Below are positions 1 to 9,321 of a stretch of 64,000 nucleotides of DNA, piece after piece. Location of the stretch: NCBI RefSeq assembly GCF_000383475.1, contig NZ_KB911460.1, forward strand, positions 558,001-622,000. Direction: 5' to 3'. Numbering within the stretch: the first letter of the stretch is position 1; every line of letters starts with the position of its first letter. The stretch is from Microbacterium sp. 11MF. Lineage in GTDB: Bacteria > Actinomycetota > Actinomycetes > Actinomycetales > Microbacteriaceae. A model generated the notes under the pieces. The model was not told the origin of the DNA. It was given only the letters and a program-made list of their open reading frames with translations, and searched no databases. The position numbers were made by a program, and so were the translations under genes.

Positions 1-359
1 CGGTGGCGCGCGAGGCGCGAGAGCAGGGACAGGGCCCGCGGCATCCCGAGCCAGCCGAGCGCCCGCGCGAAGCGGGGGAGCTCCGACGCCTGGCGTGCGA
101 GCGCCCCCCGCTCGGCGTGCGGCCCCTCCCACGCGGCGACGCCGAGGATCGTGCCGTCCGCATCGCGCGCGAGATCGACCGTGCCCGTCGCGTACGGCCC
201 ACTGGCGAGCAGGCCGTGGAACAGATCGGTGAGCCGTTCGTGCCGACGCCGCGTGCCCGGCACGACGGCCGCCATGACGGGGTCCTGCGCGAACGCTTCG
301 GCGAGGATCGTGGCGGCGGGAGCGAGGTCGGTGGCGCGGGCGGGGGTCACGCTGATCAT
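1..359 (-). CDS. GNAT family N-acetyltransferase (N-terminal part, runs off window edge)
   Basis: About 119 N-terminal residues are present; the rest lies outside the window. The reading begins MISVTPARATDLAPAATIL and continues with an AEAFAQDPVM segment. This layout (a short beta strand, then a helix, then an 'F..DP' turn) is typical of GNAT acetyltransferases that use acetyl-CoA. The acetyl-CoA binding loop would lie beyond the edge, so the substrate cannot be inferred. A GAGGAG ribosome site lies just upstream of the ATG. The gene diverges from the TetR regulator at 434, which may control it. The family call is from the N-terminal half only. Confidence 0.65.
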   Translation of the reverse strand, partial: MISVTPARATDLAPAATILAEAFAQDPVMAAVVPGTRRRHERLTDLFHGLLASGPYATGTVDLARDADGTILGVAAWEGPHAERGALARQASELPRFARALGWLGMPRALSLLSRLARH

Positions 360-433
360 GAGATCTCCTCAATTGGTCCGAGTGGATAAAACTAGAATGG
401 ATGCCACCACGCGCCGCACGCTCGGAGATCACT

Positions 434-1048
434 GTGAACGACCCGTCACCTCGCCGGACCTATCTCGACGTCGACGATCGCCGTCGCCAGCTGCTCGACG
501 CCGCGGTCGAGGTCATGGTGCACGACGGGGTCGCCGCGCTGTCGCTCCGCAGCGTCGCGCAGCGAGCGGGCGTCGCCCATCGCGTCGTGAGCTACGCCTT
601 CGGGTCGAAGGCCGATCTCGTAACCGCCCTGCTCGAGCGGGAGTCCGGGCTGCTGACGCGCCGGCTGTGGGCCGAGCCGCTCGCACCGCTCCCCCTCGGC
701 GATGCCGTCGCTGCGGCGCTCCACACCTTCGTCGCCGAGCTGCGTCGCGAGCGCGCGCGTCACGAACGTCTCGCCGAACTCACCGCGATGGCCCGCTCAT
801 CGGAGGCGCTCGCCGGTGCCGCGCGCGCCGAGACCGAGGCTGTCCGCGGGGAGATCGAGCGGCTCGTCGAGGCGTGGATGGCGTCCCGGGGCGGTGTGCT
901 GACCGCGCCGACGGCGACGCTCGTGGCCGCCCTGCATGCGGCGGCCGAGGGACTCGCCGCGTGGTGGCTCGCGACCGGAGACGACGACCACGTCGACGAT
1001 GTCATCCGGGTGTTCGCCGCGGGGCTCGCCGGATTCGAACGCGCGTAG
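434..1048 (+). CDS. TetR/AcrR family transcriptional regulator
   Basis: A 204-residue one-component repressor. The N-terminal helix-turn-helix covers about residues 12-58 (DRRRQLLDAAVEVMVHDGVAALSLRSVA, then the recognition helix around HRVVSYAFGSKADLV). The C-terminal part is an all-helical ligand-binding domain. I place the start at the GTG at 434, because a GGAG sits 6 bases upstream and the family core begins soon after; an in-frame ATG at 401 would add 11 residues. It diverges from the GNAT gene and precedes an acyl-CoA ligase gene by 67 bp. An acyl-CoA or other lipophilic effector is plausible but inferred from neighbours only. Confidence 0.85.
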   Translation: MNDPSPRRTYLDVDDRRRQLLDAAVEVMVHDGVAALSLRSVAQRAGVAHRVVSYAFGSKADLVTALLERESGLLTRRLWAEPLAPLPLGDAVAAALHTFVAELRRERARHERLAELTAMARSSEALAGAARAETEAVRGEIERLVEAWMASRGGVLTAPTATLVAALHAAAEGLAAWWLATGDDDHVDDVIRVFAAGLAGFERA

Positions 1049-1115
1049 CGGACGCACAGCAGACGCATCGAAAAACCGCCCTACGCTGGCGGAACACCGA
1101 GGAGGACACACGACG

Positions 1116-2825
1116 ATGACTTCGACACCGCCGGCATCCGATCTGCAGGAACGCCCCTGGCTGGCCGCTTACGCGCCCGGCGTCCCCGCAGACATCGACC
1201 CCGTCGACGAGACGCTCGTCGACCTGCTCGACCACTCGGTCGTGCGCTACGGGTCGAAGGTCGCGACCGAGTTCTTCGGCGCTGAAACCACCTACGCCGA
1301 ACTCGGCGAGCAGGTCTCGCGCGCGGCGAACGCCCTGCGCAAGCTCGGCGTCAGCGCCGGCGACCGCGTCGCGCTCGTCCTCCCGAACTGCCCGCAGCAC
1401 ATCGTCGCGTTCTACGCCGCTCTGCGCATCGGCGCGATCGTCGTCGAGCACAACCCGACCTACACGGCCCGTGAGCTGCGGCACCAGTTCGAGGTGCACG
1501 AGGCCGTCGTCGCGATCGTCTGGGACAAGATCGCCGACATGGTCGCCGAGTTCCCGAGCGACATCGCGCCCGCCGCGATCGTCGCCGTCGACATGACCGA
1601 CGCCCTGCCCTGGGCATCGCGCACCGCCCTGCGCCTGCCCGTCCCCGCCCTCCGCGAGCGACGCGAGGCGCTGACCTCGAAGCCGACCGCGCGGGGGATC
1701 ATCCGGTGGTCGCAGTTCACGAACGCCCGCCGGCTGCCCCGCAAGTACGCGCGGCCCGTCCTCGACGACACCGCGCTCCTGCAGCTCACGAGCGGGACGA
1801 CCGGGATGCCGAAGGCCGCCGTCCTCTCGCACCGGAACCTCCGCTCGAACGCGGAGCAGGGGCGCGCGTGGGTGCCGGGGCTGACCGAGGGCGAAGAGAC
1901 GTTCTACGCCGTCCTCCCGATGTTCCACGCCTACGGGCTGACCCTCTGCCTCACCTTCGCGGTGTCGATCGGGGCACGGATCGTGCTGTTCCCCAAGTTC
2001 GACGTCGACCTCGTCGTGGGCGCGTTGAAGAAGTCGCCGCCGACGTTCCTGCCGGGTGTTCCGCCGATCTACGACGCGCTGTCGCGGGCCAGCACCCGCA
2101 AGGGCGTCGACCTCTCGACGATCCGCTTCGCGATCTCGGGTGCCATGAGCCTCCCGGTCCCCACCGTGACCCGGTGGGAGGAGGTCACGGGCGGCCTGCT
2201 CGTCGAGGGCTACGGCATGACCGAGACCTCGCCGGTCGCCCTCGGCAACCCGATCGGCCCGACGCGCCGCCCGGGCACCGTCGGCGTGCCGTTCCCCAGC
2301 ACGGACATCCGGGTGGTCGACCCCGACGACCCGAACGTCGACCGTCCCGCCGGTGAGGCGGGCGAGCTCCTCATCCGCGGGCCGCAGGTGTTCCAGGGCT
2401 ACTGGCGCCGCCCCGAGGAGACCGCCGCGGTCCTCCTCGACGGCGGATGGCTGCGCACCGGCGACATCGTCACCGTCTCGGAGGACGGCTTCGTCACCGT
2501 CGTCGACCGCGTCAAGGAGCTCATCATCACGGGCGGGTTCAACGTCAGCCCGAGCGAGGTCGAGCAGGTCCTGACCCTGCACCCCGACGTCGAGTCCGCC
2601 GCGGTCGTGGGCGTCCCACGGGCCACCGGCGGCGAGGACGTGGTCGCGGCCGTCGTCATGAAGCCGGGGACGGCGTTCGAGGCATCCGCCCTCAAGGACT
2701 TCGCCCGCTCGCACCTCGCCGCCTACAAGGTGCCCCGCAAGGTCGTGCAACTCGACGATCTGCCGCGCTCGCAGATCGGCAAGGTGCTGCGCCGACAGGT
2801 GCGGGAGCAGCTGACCGCGGGCTGA
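1116..2825 (+). CDS. AMP-dependent acyl-CoA synthetase (long-chain fatty acid CoA ligase type)
   Basis: A 569-residue adenylate-forming enzyme that would activate a carboxylic acid with ATP and join it to CoA in the cytoplasm. The AMP-binding P-loop TSGTTGMPK is at residues 225-233, GYGMTETSPV follows, then WLRTGDI and a VDRVKELIITGGFNVSPSEVE hinge. The C-terminal catalytic lysine is Lys556 (QIGKVLRR). Start is the ATG at 1116, preceded by a GAGGAGGA ribosome site. A TACGCT at 1082-1087 may be its -10. Length and motifs match FadD-like ligases; chain length of the acid is not readable. It lies downstream of a TetR gene and upstream of an aldo/keto reductase on the same strand. Confidence 0.9.
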   Translation: MTSTPPASDLQERPWLAAYAPGVPADIDPVDETLVDLLDHSVVRYGSKVATEFFGAETTYAELGEQVSRAANALRKLGVSAGDRVALVLPNCPQHIVAFYAALRIGAIVVEHNPTYTARELRHQFEVHEAVVAIVWDKIADMVAEFPSDIAPAAIVAVDMTDALPWASRTALRLPVPALRERREALTSKPTARGIIRWSQFTNARRLPRKYARPVLDDTALLQLTSGTTGMPKAAVLSHRNLRSNAEQGRAWVPGLTEGEETFYAVLPMFHAYGLTLCLTFAVSIGARIVLFPKFDVDLVVGALKKSPPTFLPGVPPIYDALSRASTRKGVDLSTIRFAISGAMSLPVPTVTRWEEVTGGLLVEGYGMTETSPVALGNPIGPTRRPGTVGVPFPSTDIRVVDPDDPNVDRPAGEAGELLIRGPQVFQGYWRRPEETAAVLLDGGWLRTGDIVTVSEDGFVTVVDRVKELIITGGFNVSPSEVEQVLTLHPDVESAAVVGVPRATGGEDVVAAVVMKPGTAFEASALKDFARSHLAAYKVPRKVVQLDDLPRSQIGKVLRRQVREQLTAG

Positions 2826-2901
2826 TCTGTCAAGGGTCGTCGCGCCGGGCGGTGTCGACTGGCAGGGTGGATGCCGCACCCCACCCCGTCGAAGGAGACT
2901 C

Positions 2902-3786
2902 ATGTCGCAGCGCACACTCGGACCGTTCACCGTCTCGGCCATCGGACTCGGCGCGATGCCGGTGTCGATGAACGGCAACGGCCTGCCCTCGCACGACGAC
3001 GCCGTCGCGACGGTGCGCGCGGCGCTCGACGCGGGCGTGACGCTCATCGACACAGCCGACATCTACGCCCCCAGCTGGGACGAGATGGGCCACAACGAGC
3101 GGATCGTCGCCGACGCGCTCGCCGGCTGGGACGGCGACCGGTCGTCGATCGTCGTCGCCACGAAGGGCGGCATCACCCGGACGGCCGAGAAGGACTTCGG
3201 TCGCGACGGATCGCTCGGCTACCTCCGCAGCGCCGTCCAGAAGTCGCTGAAGAACCTGCAGGTCGAGGTGATCGACCTGTACCAGTACCACCGCCCCGAC
3301 CGCTGGATGGTCTACGGCGAGGTCATGCAGAACCTCAAGACGCTGCAGAACGAGGGACTCGTCCGCACGGTCGGCATCTCGAACGCCAGCGTCGAGGAGA
3401 TCCAGATCGCACAGGAGGTCCTCGGTGAGGGGAACCTCACGAGCGTGCAGAACGAGTTCTCCCCGCGGCATCCCGGCAGCTACGGCGAACTCCGGTACTG
3501 CGTCGAGAACGGCATCGCCTTCCTGCCGTGGAGCCCGCTCGGCGGCATCGGCGGCGCCGGCTCGATCGGGGAGCGGTTCACGGTGTTCGCCGAGATCGGC
3601 CAGGCGCACGGCGTGAGCCCCCAGCAGGTCGTCCTCGCCTGGGAGCTGTCGCTCGGCGAGACCGTCATCCCCATCCCCGGGGCGAGCCGCCCGGCATCCA
3701 TCACCGACTCGTTCCAGGCGCGCAACCTCGAGCTGTCGGCCGACGAGCTCGCCCGCTGCTCGACCGCCGTCGGCATCGAGGTCTGA
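2902..3786 (+). CDS. Aldo/keto reductase
   Basis: A 294-residue NADPH-dependent oxidoreductase of the (beta/alpha)8-barrel AKR superfamily. The catalytic tetrad is visible: Asp50 and Tyr55 (IDTADIY), Lys88 (ATKGG) and His130 (YQYHRPD). The C-terminal cofactor segment IPIPGASRPASI is typical. An AAGGAGA ribosome site precedes the ATG. It follows the acyl-CoA ligase after 76 bp and faces recQ, whose end lies 105 bp downstream. The natural substrate cannot be told from sequence. Confidence 0.92.
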   Translation: MSQRTLGPFTVSAIGLGAMPVSMNGNGLPSHDDAVATVRAALDAGVTLIDTADIYAPSWDEMGHNERIVADALAGWDGDRSSIVVATKGGITRTAEKDFGRDGSLGYLRSAVQKSLKNLQVEVIDLYQYHRPDRWMVYGEVMQNLKTLQNEGLVRTVGISNASVEEIQIAQEVLGEGNLTSVQNEFSPRHPGSYGELRYCVENGIAFLPWSPLGGIGGAGSIGERFTVFAEIGQAHGVSPQQVVLAWELSLGETVIPIPGASRPASITDSFQARNLELSADELARCSTAVGIEV

Positions 3787-3891
3787 GGGGCGTTCGGCCC
3801 TGGGGCTCGGTCGCCGTGCCCGATGCAGGTTCAGCGTGCGAAACGGCGGCCGTGGCGGCCCCAAACTACCTCTGGACCTGCACTCGGCCCG

Positions 3892-5547
3892 TCAGCCGGC
3901 GTTGAGCAGGTGCTCTCGTTCGACGATCTCGAGCGAGAGCACCTTGTAGCCCTCGCTGTCGAAGAACACCCGCATGCGGTCGTCGTCGATCGAGACGACG
4001 GTGCCGGCGCCCCATTCGCGGTGCGACACCTTCTCGTCGATCTCGAATGCCGATTCTGAGACGGATGCCGGGGCCCGAACGGCGTCGGCTGCCCCCGCCG
4101 CGCAGGTGTCGCAGTTGCCGCACGGCTCGTCGAGGTCCTGCCCGAAGTAGCCGAGCAACACCTGCCGCCGGCACCGCCGCGTCTCGGCGTACTCCCGCAT
4201 CGTCTCGATGCGGGAGCGCTCGATCCGCTCGCGTTCATCGACCCGCTCGAGCGCCGCTTTCACGGCCGCTCGCTCGTCGAGGTTCCGTCGCAGCGACACC
4301 CCGGACTTCGACGCGCGCGCCGACCCGGTGTCGATCAGCAGCGTCAGCAGTCCCGTGACTCGCCGCGGTGACAGTCCGGACTCGGTCGCGAGAGCGGACT
4401 TCAGGCGCGCCCGTGTCGACATCGCCCTCATAAGGCGGCGGATCTCGGCGGCATCCGGATTCTTCGTCGCGAAGTAGCGGCGCAGCGCGAGGTCCTCGGC
4501 GCGGTAGTGCAGCGTGCCGTGGGCCTCGTCGCCGTCGCGGCCGGCGCGGCCGAGCTCTTGGAAGTAGGCGTCGATCGATTCGGGCACGTCGGCATGGATG
4601 ACGAAGCGCACGTTCTCCTTGTCGATCCCCATGCCGAACGCGCTCGTCGCGACGACCACGTCGAGCTCGTCGCAGAGGAACTGCCGGTGGACCTCCGCCC
4701 GCTCCTTCGACGGGAGCCCGGCGTGGTACGCCCGGGCGCGCCTGCCGCGCTCGGTCAGGTCGTCGGCGTACTGCTCCGCCGAGCGTCGCGTCGACGTGTA
4801 GAGCAGCCCGGGAACCGGCAGCGAGGCGACCTCGTCGACGACGGCGGCGCGCTTCTCGCGGTCGTCGCCGTGGCGGCGGACGCCGAGGCGGATCGACGGC
4901 CGGTCGACGTCGCCGATGTGGATCGACGGATCGTTCAGGCCCAGTCGGGACGCGATCTCCTCGCGGACGGGGGTGGATGCCGTCGCGGTCAGCGCGAGGA
5001 TCGGTGGCCGCCCGAGCCGCTCGGCGACCTCGCCGAGACCGAGGTAATCGGGACGGAAGTCGTGCCCCCACGAGGCGATGCAGTGCGCCTCGTCGACGGC
5101 GAGGAGCGCGATGTCGAGGGTGGCGAGCTCGGCGACGACCTCGTCGCCTGCCAGTTGCTCGGGTGCGAGGAGCACGTAGGTCGCCTCGCCCTCGCGCAGG
5201 CGGCGCCACGCCTCGGCGCGGGCCTTCTCGCCCCGCCCGGAGTTGAGGGCCACGGCCTTCGGCGCATCGGGGGCGTGCGCGAGACCGGCGAGCTGGTCCT
5301 CCTGCAACGCGATGAGCGGAGACACGACGACGGTGACGCCGGGCCGCAGCGCTGCGGTCACCTGGTAGACGGCGGACTTGCCCGATCCGGTCGCCCAGAC
5401 GACCATCACGTCGCGCCCGCCGGCAGCGGCCTCGATCGCGTCGAGCTGCGCCGGTCGCAGATGCGTCAGCCCGAACCGCTCGGCGGCGACGCGCTCGACC
5501 TCGGCGCGATCGGGGGCGGACGATGCAGAGGTGGAGCGGCGTGGCAT
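3892..5547 (-). CDS. recQ: ATP-dependent DNA helicase RecQ
   Basis: A 551-residue superfamily 2 3'-5' DNA helicase for recombination and fork repair. Walker A is ATGSGKS (residues 52-58), Walker B is VDEAHCIASWGHDFRPDY (RecQ-specific aromatic loop), then ALTATAS and the motif VI region FQELGRAGRDG. A zinc-binding cluster follows (RRCRRQVLLGYFG...CGNCDTC). There is no HRDC domain. The last 50 or so residues form a small beta-rich tail (VSHREWGAGTVVSIDDDRM...), like the KOW/Tudor-like tails of some helicases. Start is the ATG at 5547 behind GGAGGG; the frame stays open upstream but lacks family similarity there. Confidence 0.93.
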   Translation of the reverse strand: MPRRSTSASSAPDRAEVERVAAERFGLTHLRPAQLDAIEAAAGGRDVMVVWATGSGKSAVYQVTAALRPGVTVVVSPLIALQEDQLAGLAHAPDAPKAVALNSGRGEKARAEAWRRLREGEATYVLLAPEQLAGDEVVAELATLDIALLAVDEAHCIASWGHDFRPDYLGLGEVAERLGRPPILALTATASTPVREEIASRLGLNDPSIHIGDVDRPSIRLGVRRHGDDREKRAAVVDEVASLPVPGLLYTSTRRSAEQYADDLTERGRRARAYHAGLPSKERAEVHRQFLCDELDVVVATSAFGMGIDKENVRFVIHADVPESIDAYFQELGRAGRDGDEAHGTLHYRAEDLALRRYFATKNPDAAEIRRLMRAMSTRARLKSALATESGLSPRRVTGLLTLLIDTGSARASKSGVSLRRNLDERAAVKAALERVDERERIERSRIETMREYAETRRCRRQVLLGYFGQDLDEPCGNCDTCAAGAADAVRAPASVSESAFEIDEKVSHREWGAGTVVSIDDDRMRVFFDSEGYKVLSLEIVEREHLLNAG

Positions 5548-5676
5548 CCCTCCACGGTCGTCGACGCCGCAACGTCCGAGGACACCCTTGACACCGGATG
5601 CCTCGAGCACCAAGCCTGGCAGGATCCCGCCGCTCCCTGACCGCCGCACAGGAGAGTCGCGTGCCAGGCTCGACTC

Positions 5677-6249
5677 GTGCAGATCCCGCCGCGACACCTC
5701 ACCCTCGACCGTGCTGCGCTCGTCGTCATCGACGTGCAGCGCGGCTTCGACGACTCCGCGCACTGGGGCGAGCGCGACAACCCCGAGTGCGAGGCGAACA
5801 TCGCCGCACTGCTCGAGCGGTGGCGTGAGCGCGGCTGGCCGGTCGTGTTCGTCCGGCACGACTCGACGTCGCCGGTGTCGCCGCTTCGACCCGGCCAGCC
5901 GGGCAACGACCTCAAGCCGGAGGTCACCGGCATCCCGGATCTGCTCGTCACGAAGAGCGTGAACTCGTCGTTCCACGGGACGCCCGACCTCGACGCGTGG
6001 CTGCGCGCGAACGGGATCGCGCAGATCGTCGTCACGGGCATCTCGACGAACCACTGCTGCGAGACGACGGCCCGCGTGGGTGGCAACCTCGGCTACGACG
6101 TGTACTTCGCCCTCGACGCCGCCCACTCGTTCGACCGGACGGCGCCCGACGGCACCGTCGTCACCGCAGCGACGCTCGCGGCGATCACGGCGACGAACCT
6201 CGACGGGGAGTTCGCCACCGTCTGCTCGAGCGCCGACCTGCTCCGCTGA
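5677..6249 (+). CDS. Isochorismatase-like cysteine hydrolase
   Basis: A 190-residue cytoplasmic hydrolase. The isochorismatase triad is visible: Asp19 (VVIDVQRG), Lys93 (VTKSVNSSF) and nucleophile Cys127 in GISTNHCCETTA. The family includes nicotinamidases, N-carbamoylsarcosine amidases and isochorismatases, and the substrate here is unknown. Start is the GTG at 5677. There is no well-spaced ribosome site, but CAGGCT at 5665-5670 lies exactly 6 bases upstream, which suggests a leaderless transcript. An inverted repeat GAGTCG/CGACTC (5654-5659, 5671-5676) directly abuts the start codon. The gene diverges from recQ. Confidence 0.88.
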   Translation: MQIPPRHLTLDRAALVVIDVQRGFDDSAHWGERDNPECEANIAALLERWRERGWPVVFVRHDSTSPVSPLRPGQPGNDLKPEVTGIPDLLVTKSVNSSFHGTPDLDAWLRANGIAQIVVTGISTNHCCETTARVGGNLGYDVYFALDAAHSFDRTAPDGTVVTAATLAAITATNLDGEFATVCSSADLLR

Positions 6250-6293
6250 ACCAGCCCTGTCGCCGCGACGGGGTCCGCGGTTAGCGTGGAGGG

Positions 6294-8378
6294 ATGCCGC
6301 AGAACCCCTTCGCCTCGCTCGAGGACTACATCGCCCTGCCCCGCATCGACGCCGTCGCGCTCTCGCCCGACGGCACCCGCGCCGTCCTCACGGTCGCGAC
6401 CCTGAACAAGGACAAGACCGGATACGACCGGGCGCTGTGGGAGGTCCCGGCGACCGGTGGCGGCACACCCCGTCGGCTGACCCGCTCGGCGAAGGGCGAG
6501 CAGGGCGCCGCGTTCACCGCGGACGGCGACCTGCTGTTCGTGAGCGCCCGCCCCGATGCGGAGGGCGACGGCGAGGACGAGGCCGCGCAGCTCTGGCTGC
6601 TGCCCGCGAACGGCGGCGATGCGCGAGCGATCACGCGCCTGGCCGGGGGAGTGTCGGGCATCGCGGCCGTCGCGGATGCGGCATCCGTCGCCGTCCTCGC
6701 CGCCGACCTGCTGCCGTCGGCGGACACGCTCGAGGCCGACGCGACGCTGCGTGCCGAGCGGAAGAAGCGCAAGCTCTCCGCGATCCTGCACACGACGTAC
6801 CCGGTCCGCTACTGGGACCACGACCTCGGACCCGCCGAGCCGCACCTGCTCTCGCTCGACATCGACGCGCTCGCCGAGACGATCGGATCGCTCGCCGCTT
6901 CGGACACGGCGGAGGACGAACCGGATGCCACGACCCCCTATCCCGCGTCGCTTCCGCGCCCGCGCGACCTGACGCCCGCCCCCGGCCGCACGGCAGACAC
7001 CGCCGGGACGGCGCTCACCCCCGATGGACGCACGCTCATCGCCGCGATGCGCTTCCCGCAGGGCCGCGCCGAGCGGTTCGCGATCGTCTCGATCGACGTC
7101 GCCTCGGGCGCACACACGACCCTGTTCGAGGAGCGGTCGACGTACTTCGAGTCGCCCGCGGTCAGCCACGACGGCCGGTCGATCGCCTACGGGCGGGCGG
7201 CGTTCTCGGACCCGACCGGCCCCGCCGATCAGGAGCTCTGGATCGCCGGCATCGACGGCTCGGAGGCGCGCCGGATCGCGGAGGGCTGGGACCGCTGGCC
7301 GACCAGCATCGCGTTCGCGCACGACGACACCGCGCTCATCGTGACCGCCGACCAGGACGGGCGAGGCCCCGTCTTCCGCGTGCCGCTCGACGGCGGCGCT
7401 CCCGTGCAGCTCACGAGCGACGACCACGCGTACTCGAACGTGTCCGTCGACCGCGCGACGGGCGCGCTCGTGGCGCTCCGCTCGTCGTGGATGGTGCCGC
7501 CGCATCCGGTCCGCATCGACCCCGACGGCACCGTGACCGCGCTCGCGACGCCGGCTGCGCTGCCCACGCCCGCCGGAACGATGACAGAGGTCGAGACGAC
7601 CGCCGAGGACGGCGCCCGGGTGCGCGGCTGGTTGCTCCTGCCCGCGGGGGCGGATGCGGCATCCCCCGCACCTCTCCTGCTCTGGATCCACGGCGGGCCG
7701 CTGAATAGCTGGAACGCGTGGAGCTGGCGCTGGAGCCCGCAGCTCGCGCTCGCCCGCGGGTACGCCGTGCTGCTGCCCGACCCGGCACTGTCGACCGGGT
7801 ACGGCCTCGAGTTCATCGCCCGGGGCTGGAACAGCTGGGGCGAGAAGCCGTACACCGACCTCATGTCGATCACCGACGAGGTCGTCGCCCGCGCGGATAT
7901 CGACGAGACGAAGACGGCCGCGATGGGCGGCTCGTTCGGCGGGTACATGGCGAACTGGGTCGCCGGTCACACCGACCGCTTCCGCGCCATCGTGACCCAC
8001 GCGAGCCTGTGGGCCCTCGATCAGTTCGCCGGGACGACCGACGCTTCGTCGTACTGGCAGGAGATCTTCACGCCCGAGGCGATGGTGGAGAACTCACCGC
8101 ACCGCTACGTGAAGGACATCTCCACACCGCTGCTCGTGATCCACGGCGACCGCGACTACCGAGTGCCGATCGGCGAGAGCCTGCGCCTCTGGTCGGAGCT
8201 CAACGAGCACTTCGGCGAAGACGACGGGTCGACCGTGCACCGGTTCCTGTACTTCCCCGATGAGAACCATTGGGTGCTGAAGCCGCAGCACGCCGTCGTC
8301 TGGTACGAGACGGTGTTCGGCTTCCTCGGCGAGCACGTGCACGGCACGCCCGCGCCGAAGGTCGCCGGGCTCGGCTGA
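6294..8378 (+). CDS. S9 family peptidase (prolyl oligopeptidase / acylaminoacyl peptidase type)
   Basis: A 694-residue serine peptidase with no signal peptide, so probably cytosolic. An N-terminal WD40/PD40-like beta-propeller (residues 1 to about 420) precedes an alpha/beta-hydrolase domain. The nucleophile is Ser547 in GGSFGGY, the acid is probably Asp621 in HGDRDYRVP, and the base is His659 in DENHWV. The family trims short peptides or removes acylated N-terminal residues. TAGCGT (6282-6287) sits 6 bases before the ATG, and GGAGGG also abuts it. It converges with the DUF1295 gene, with 21 bp between the ends. Confidence 0.9.
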   Translation: MPQNPFASLEDYIALPRIDAVALSPDGTRAVLTVATLNKDKTGYDRALWEVPATGGGTPRRLTRSAKGEQGAAFTADGDLLFVSARPDAEGDGEDEAAQLWLLPANGGDARAITRLAGGVSGIAAVADAASVAVLAADLLPSADTLEADATLRAERKKRKLSAILHTTYPVRYWDHDLGPAEPHLLSLDIDALAETIGSLAASDTAEDEPDATTPYPASLPRPRDLTPAPGRTADTAGTALTPDGRTLIAAMRFPQGRAERFAIVSIDVASGAHTTLFEERSTYFESPAVSHDGRSIAYGRAAFSDPTGPADQELWIAGIDGSEARRIAEGWDRWPTSIAFAHDDTALIVTADQDGRGPVFRVPLDGGAPVQLTSDDHAYSNVSVDRATGALVALRSSWMVPPHPVRIDPDGTVTALATPAALPTPAGTMTEVETTAEDGARVRGWLLLPAGADAASPAPLLLWIHGGPLNSWNAWSWRWSPQLALARGYAVLLPDPALSTGYGLEFIARGWNSWGEKPYTDLMSITDEVVARADIDETKTAAMGGSFGGYMANWVAGHTDRFRAIVTHASLWALDQFAGTTDASSYWQEIFTPEAMVENSPHRYVKDISTPLLVIHGDRDYRVPIGESLRLWSELNEHFGEDDGSTVHRFLYFPDENHWVLKPQHAVVWYETVFGFLGEHVHGTPAPKVAGLG

Positions 8379-8399
8379 GGCGAGCCCGGCTGACCTGCG

Positions 8400-9296
8400 T
8401 CAGTGCGCGGCGACCTTCGCGCGTCCGAGCGAGGGCACGAGGACCGGCGTCGCAGTCTTGTACGCCTCGTAGTCGGCGTCGCCTCCCCAGCGCTTGTCGG
8501 CCTTCTTCTCGAGAAGCGGGATGCCGCTCACCCGGGTCAGCAGCAGAATCACGAACACGGGCGAGAGCAGGCCGATCCACTGCCAGCCCTCGAAGACCGG
8601 TGCGGCGACGATCGCGACGCCGACCCACGCGAGGATCTCGCCGAAGTAGTTGGGGTGGCGGGAGCGCGACCACAGCCCGGTCCGGATGAAGCGGCCCTTG
8701 TTGGCGGGGTCCGCCTTGAACGCGTTCTTCTGCAGGTCGGCGACGACCTCGATGAGCATGCCGACGATCCAGATCACGATGCCGATGCCGGCGAACACGT
8801 CGAACGAGACGCGGTCCGCGGGCTCGGTCGCCATCGCGATCCACGCCGCGGCGGCCGTGATGCTGACCCAGAGGCCCTGCATGATCCAGACGCGCAGGAA
8901 CGACAGCGGGTGGACCTTGATGTCGTCGAAGCGGTCGTCGCTGCCGGAGCGGTGGATGCGGATGAAGAGGAACGAGCCGAGGCGGGCCGCCCAGATGATC
9001 ACCATCGCCGCCAGGGCGAGCGAGCGGGCGTCGGGCGACGGCGACAGGAGGGCGACGCCGAGCGTGACCAGGATGAACGTCGCGCTGCCGGTGGCGTCGA
9101 AGAAGCGCTCGGTGCGAGCGATCGCCGACGGGATGTAGACGAGCACCTGCACGGCGAACGCGGCGGCGACGGCGAGGGCGAAGACCGGGATGCCGCCGAC
9201 GGTCGCGCCTCCCTGGCTGCCCGCGAGCGCGACGAGCGCGCCGATGACGAGCCCGACGACGACGGTGATGACGGCGGAACGGTTCTGCGAAGACAT
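8400..9296 (-). CDS. DUF1295 / isoprenylcysteine methyltransferase-like membrane protein
   Basis: A 298-residue integral membrane protein with about seven hydrophobic segments. The C-terminal motif SRHPNYFGEILAWVG is diagnostic for the DUF1295 / ICMT / steroid 5-alpha-reductase C-terminal superfamily, whose members are membrane methyltransferases or reductases acting on lipids. It lies 25 bp downstream of an acyl-CoA ligase gene on the same strand, so the two are probably one lipid-related operon. An AAAGG ribosome site precedes the ATG. The exact reaction is unknown. Confidence 0.82.
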   Translation of the reverse strand: MSSQNRSAVITVVVGLVIGALVALAGSQGGATVGGIPVFALAVAAAFAVQVLVYIPSAIARTERFFDATGSATFILVTLGVALLSPSPDARSLALAAMVIIWAARLGSFLFIRIHRSGSDDRFDDIKVHPLSFLRVWIMQGLWVSITAAAAWIAMATEPADRVSFDVFAGIGIVIWIVGMLIEVVADLQKNAFKADPANKGRFIRTGLWSRSRHPNYFGEILAWVGVAIVAAPVFEGWQWIGLLSPVFVILLLTRVSGIPLLEKKADKRWGGDADYEAYKTATPVLVPSLGRAKVAAH

Positions 9297-9321
9297 GGTG
9301 GCCTTTCGAGGCGGGGGAAGG

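Noticed and set aside
401..433. Earlier ATG start of the TetR gene
   Set aside because: It lies almost directly on the TAGAAT box (393-398). The GTG at 434 has a better ribosome site and fits family length.
1002..3062. A 686-residue open frame on the minus strand across the acyl-CoA ligase gene
   Set aside because: It is the antisense of a well-supported gene in GC-rich DNA. The translation is Arg/Asp/Gly-rich with no motif, and the plus-strand gene has clear AMP-binding motifs.
3787..3891. Hairpin terminator between the aldo/keto reductase and recQ
   Set aside because: GGCGGCC occurs twice, and GCAGGT/ACCTGC are far apart, but no compact strong stem is formed.
5588..5625. TTGACA at 5588 as promoter of the isochorismatase gene
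   Set aside because: The nearest -10-like hexamer (CAGGAT, 5620) is 26 bp away, too far, whereas CAGGCT at 5665 is correctly placed before the GTG.
5548..6126. Possible N-terminal extension of RecQ by 193 residues
   Set aside because: It overlaps the well-supported isochorismatase gene antisense, and RecQ similarity starts at 5547, where a ribosome site exists.
6093..8000. A 635-residue minus-strand open frame across the S9 peptidase
   Set aside because: Mirror of the peptidase gene. No family signature; the plus-strand frame has the full catalytic triad.
8378..8400. Merging of the S9 peptidase and DUF1295 genes as one unit
   Set aside because: They are convergent; the short gap is just tight packing.
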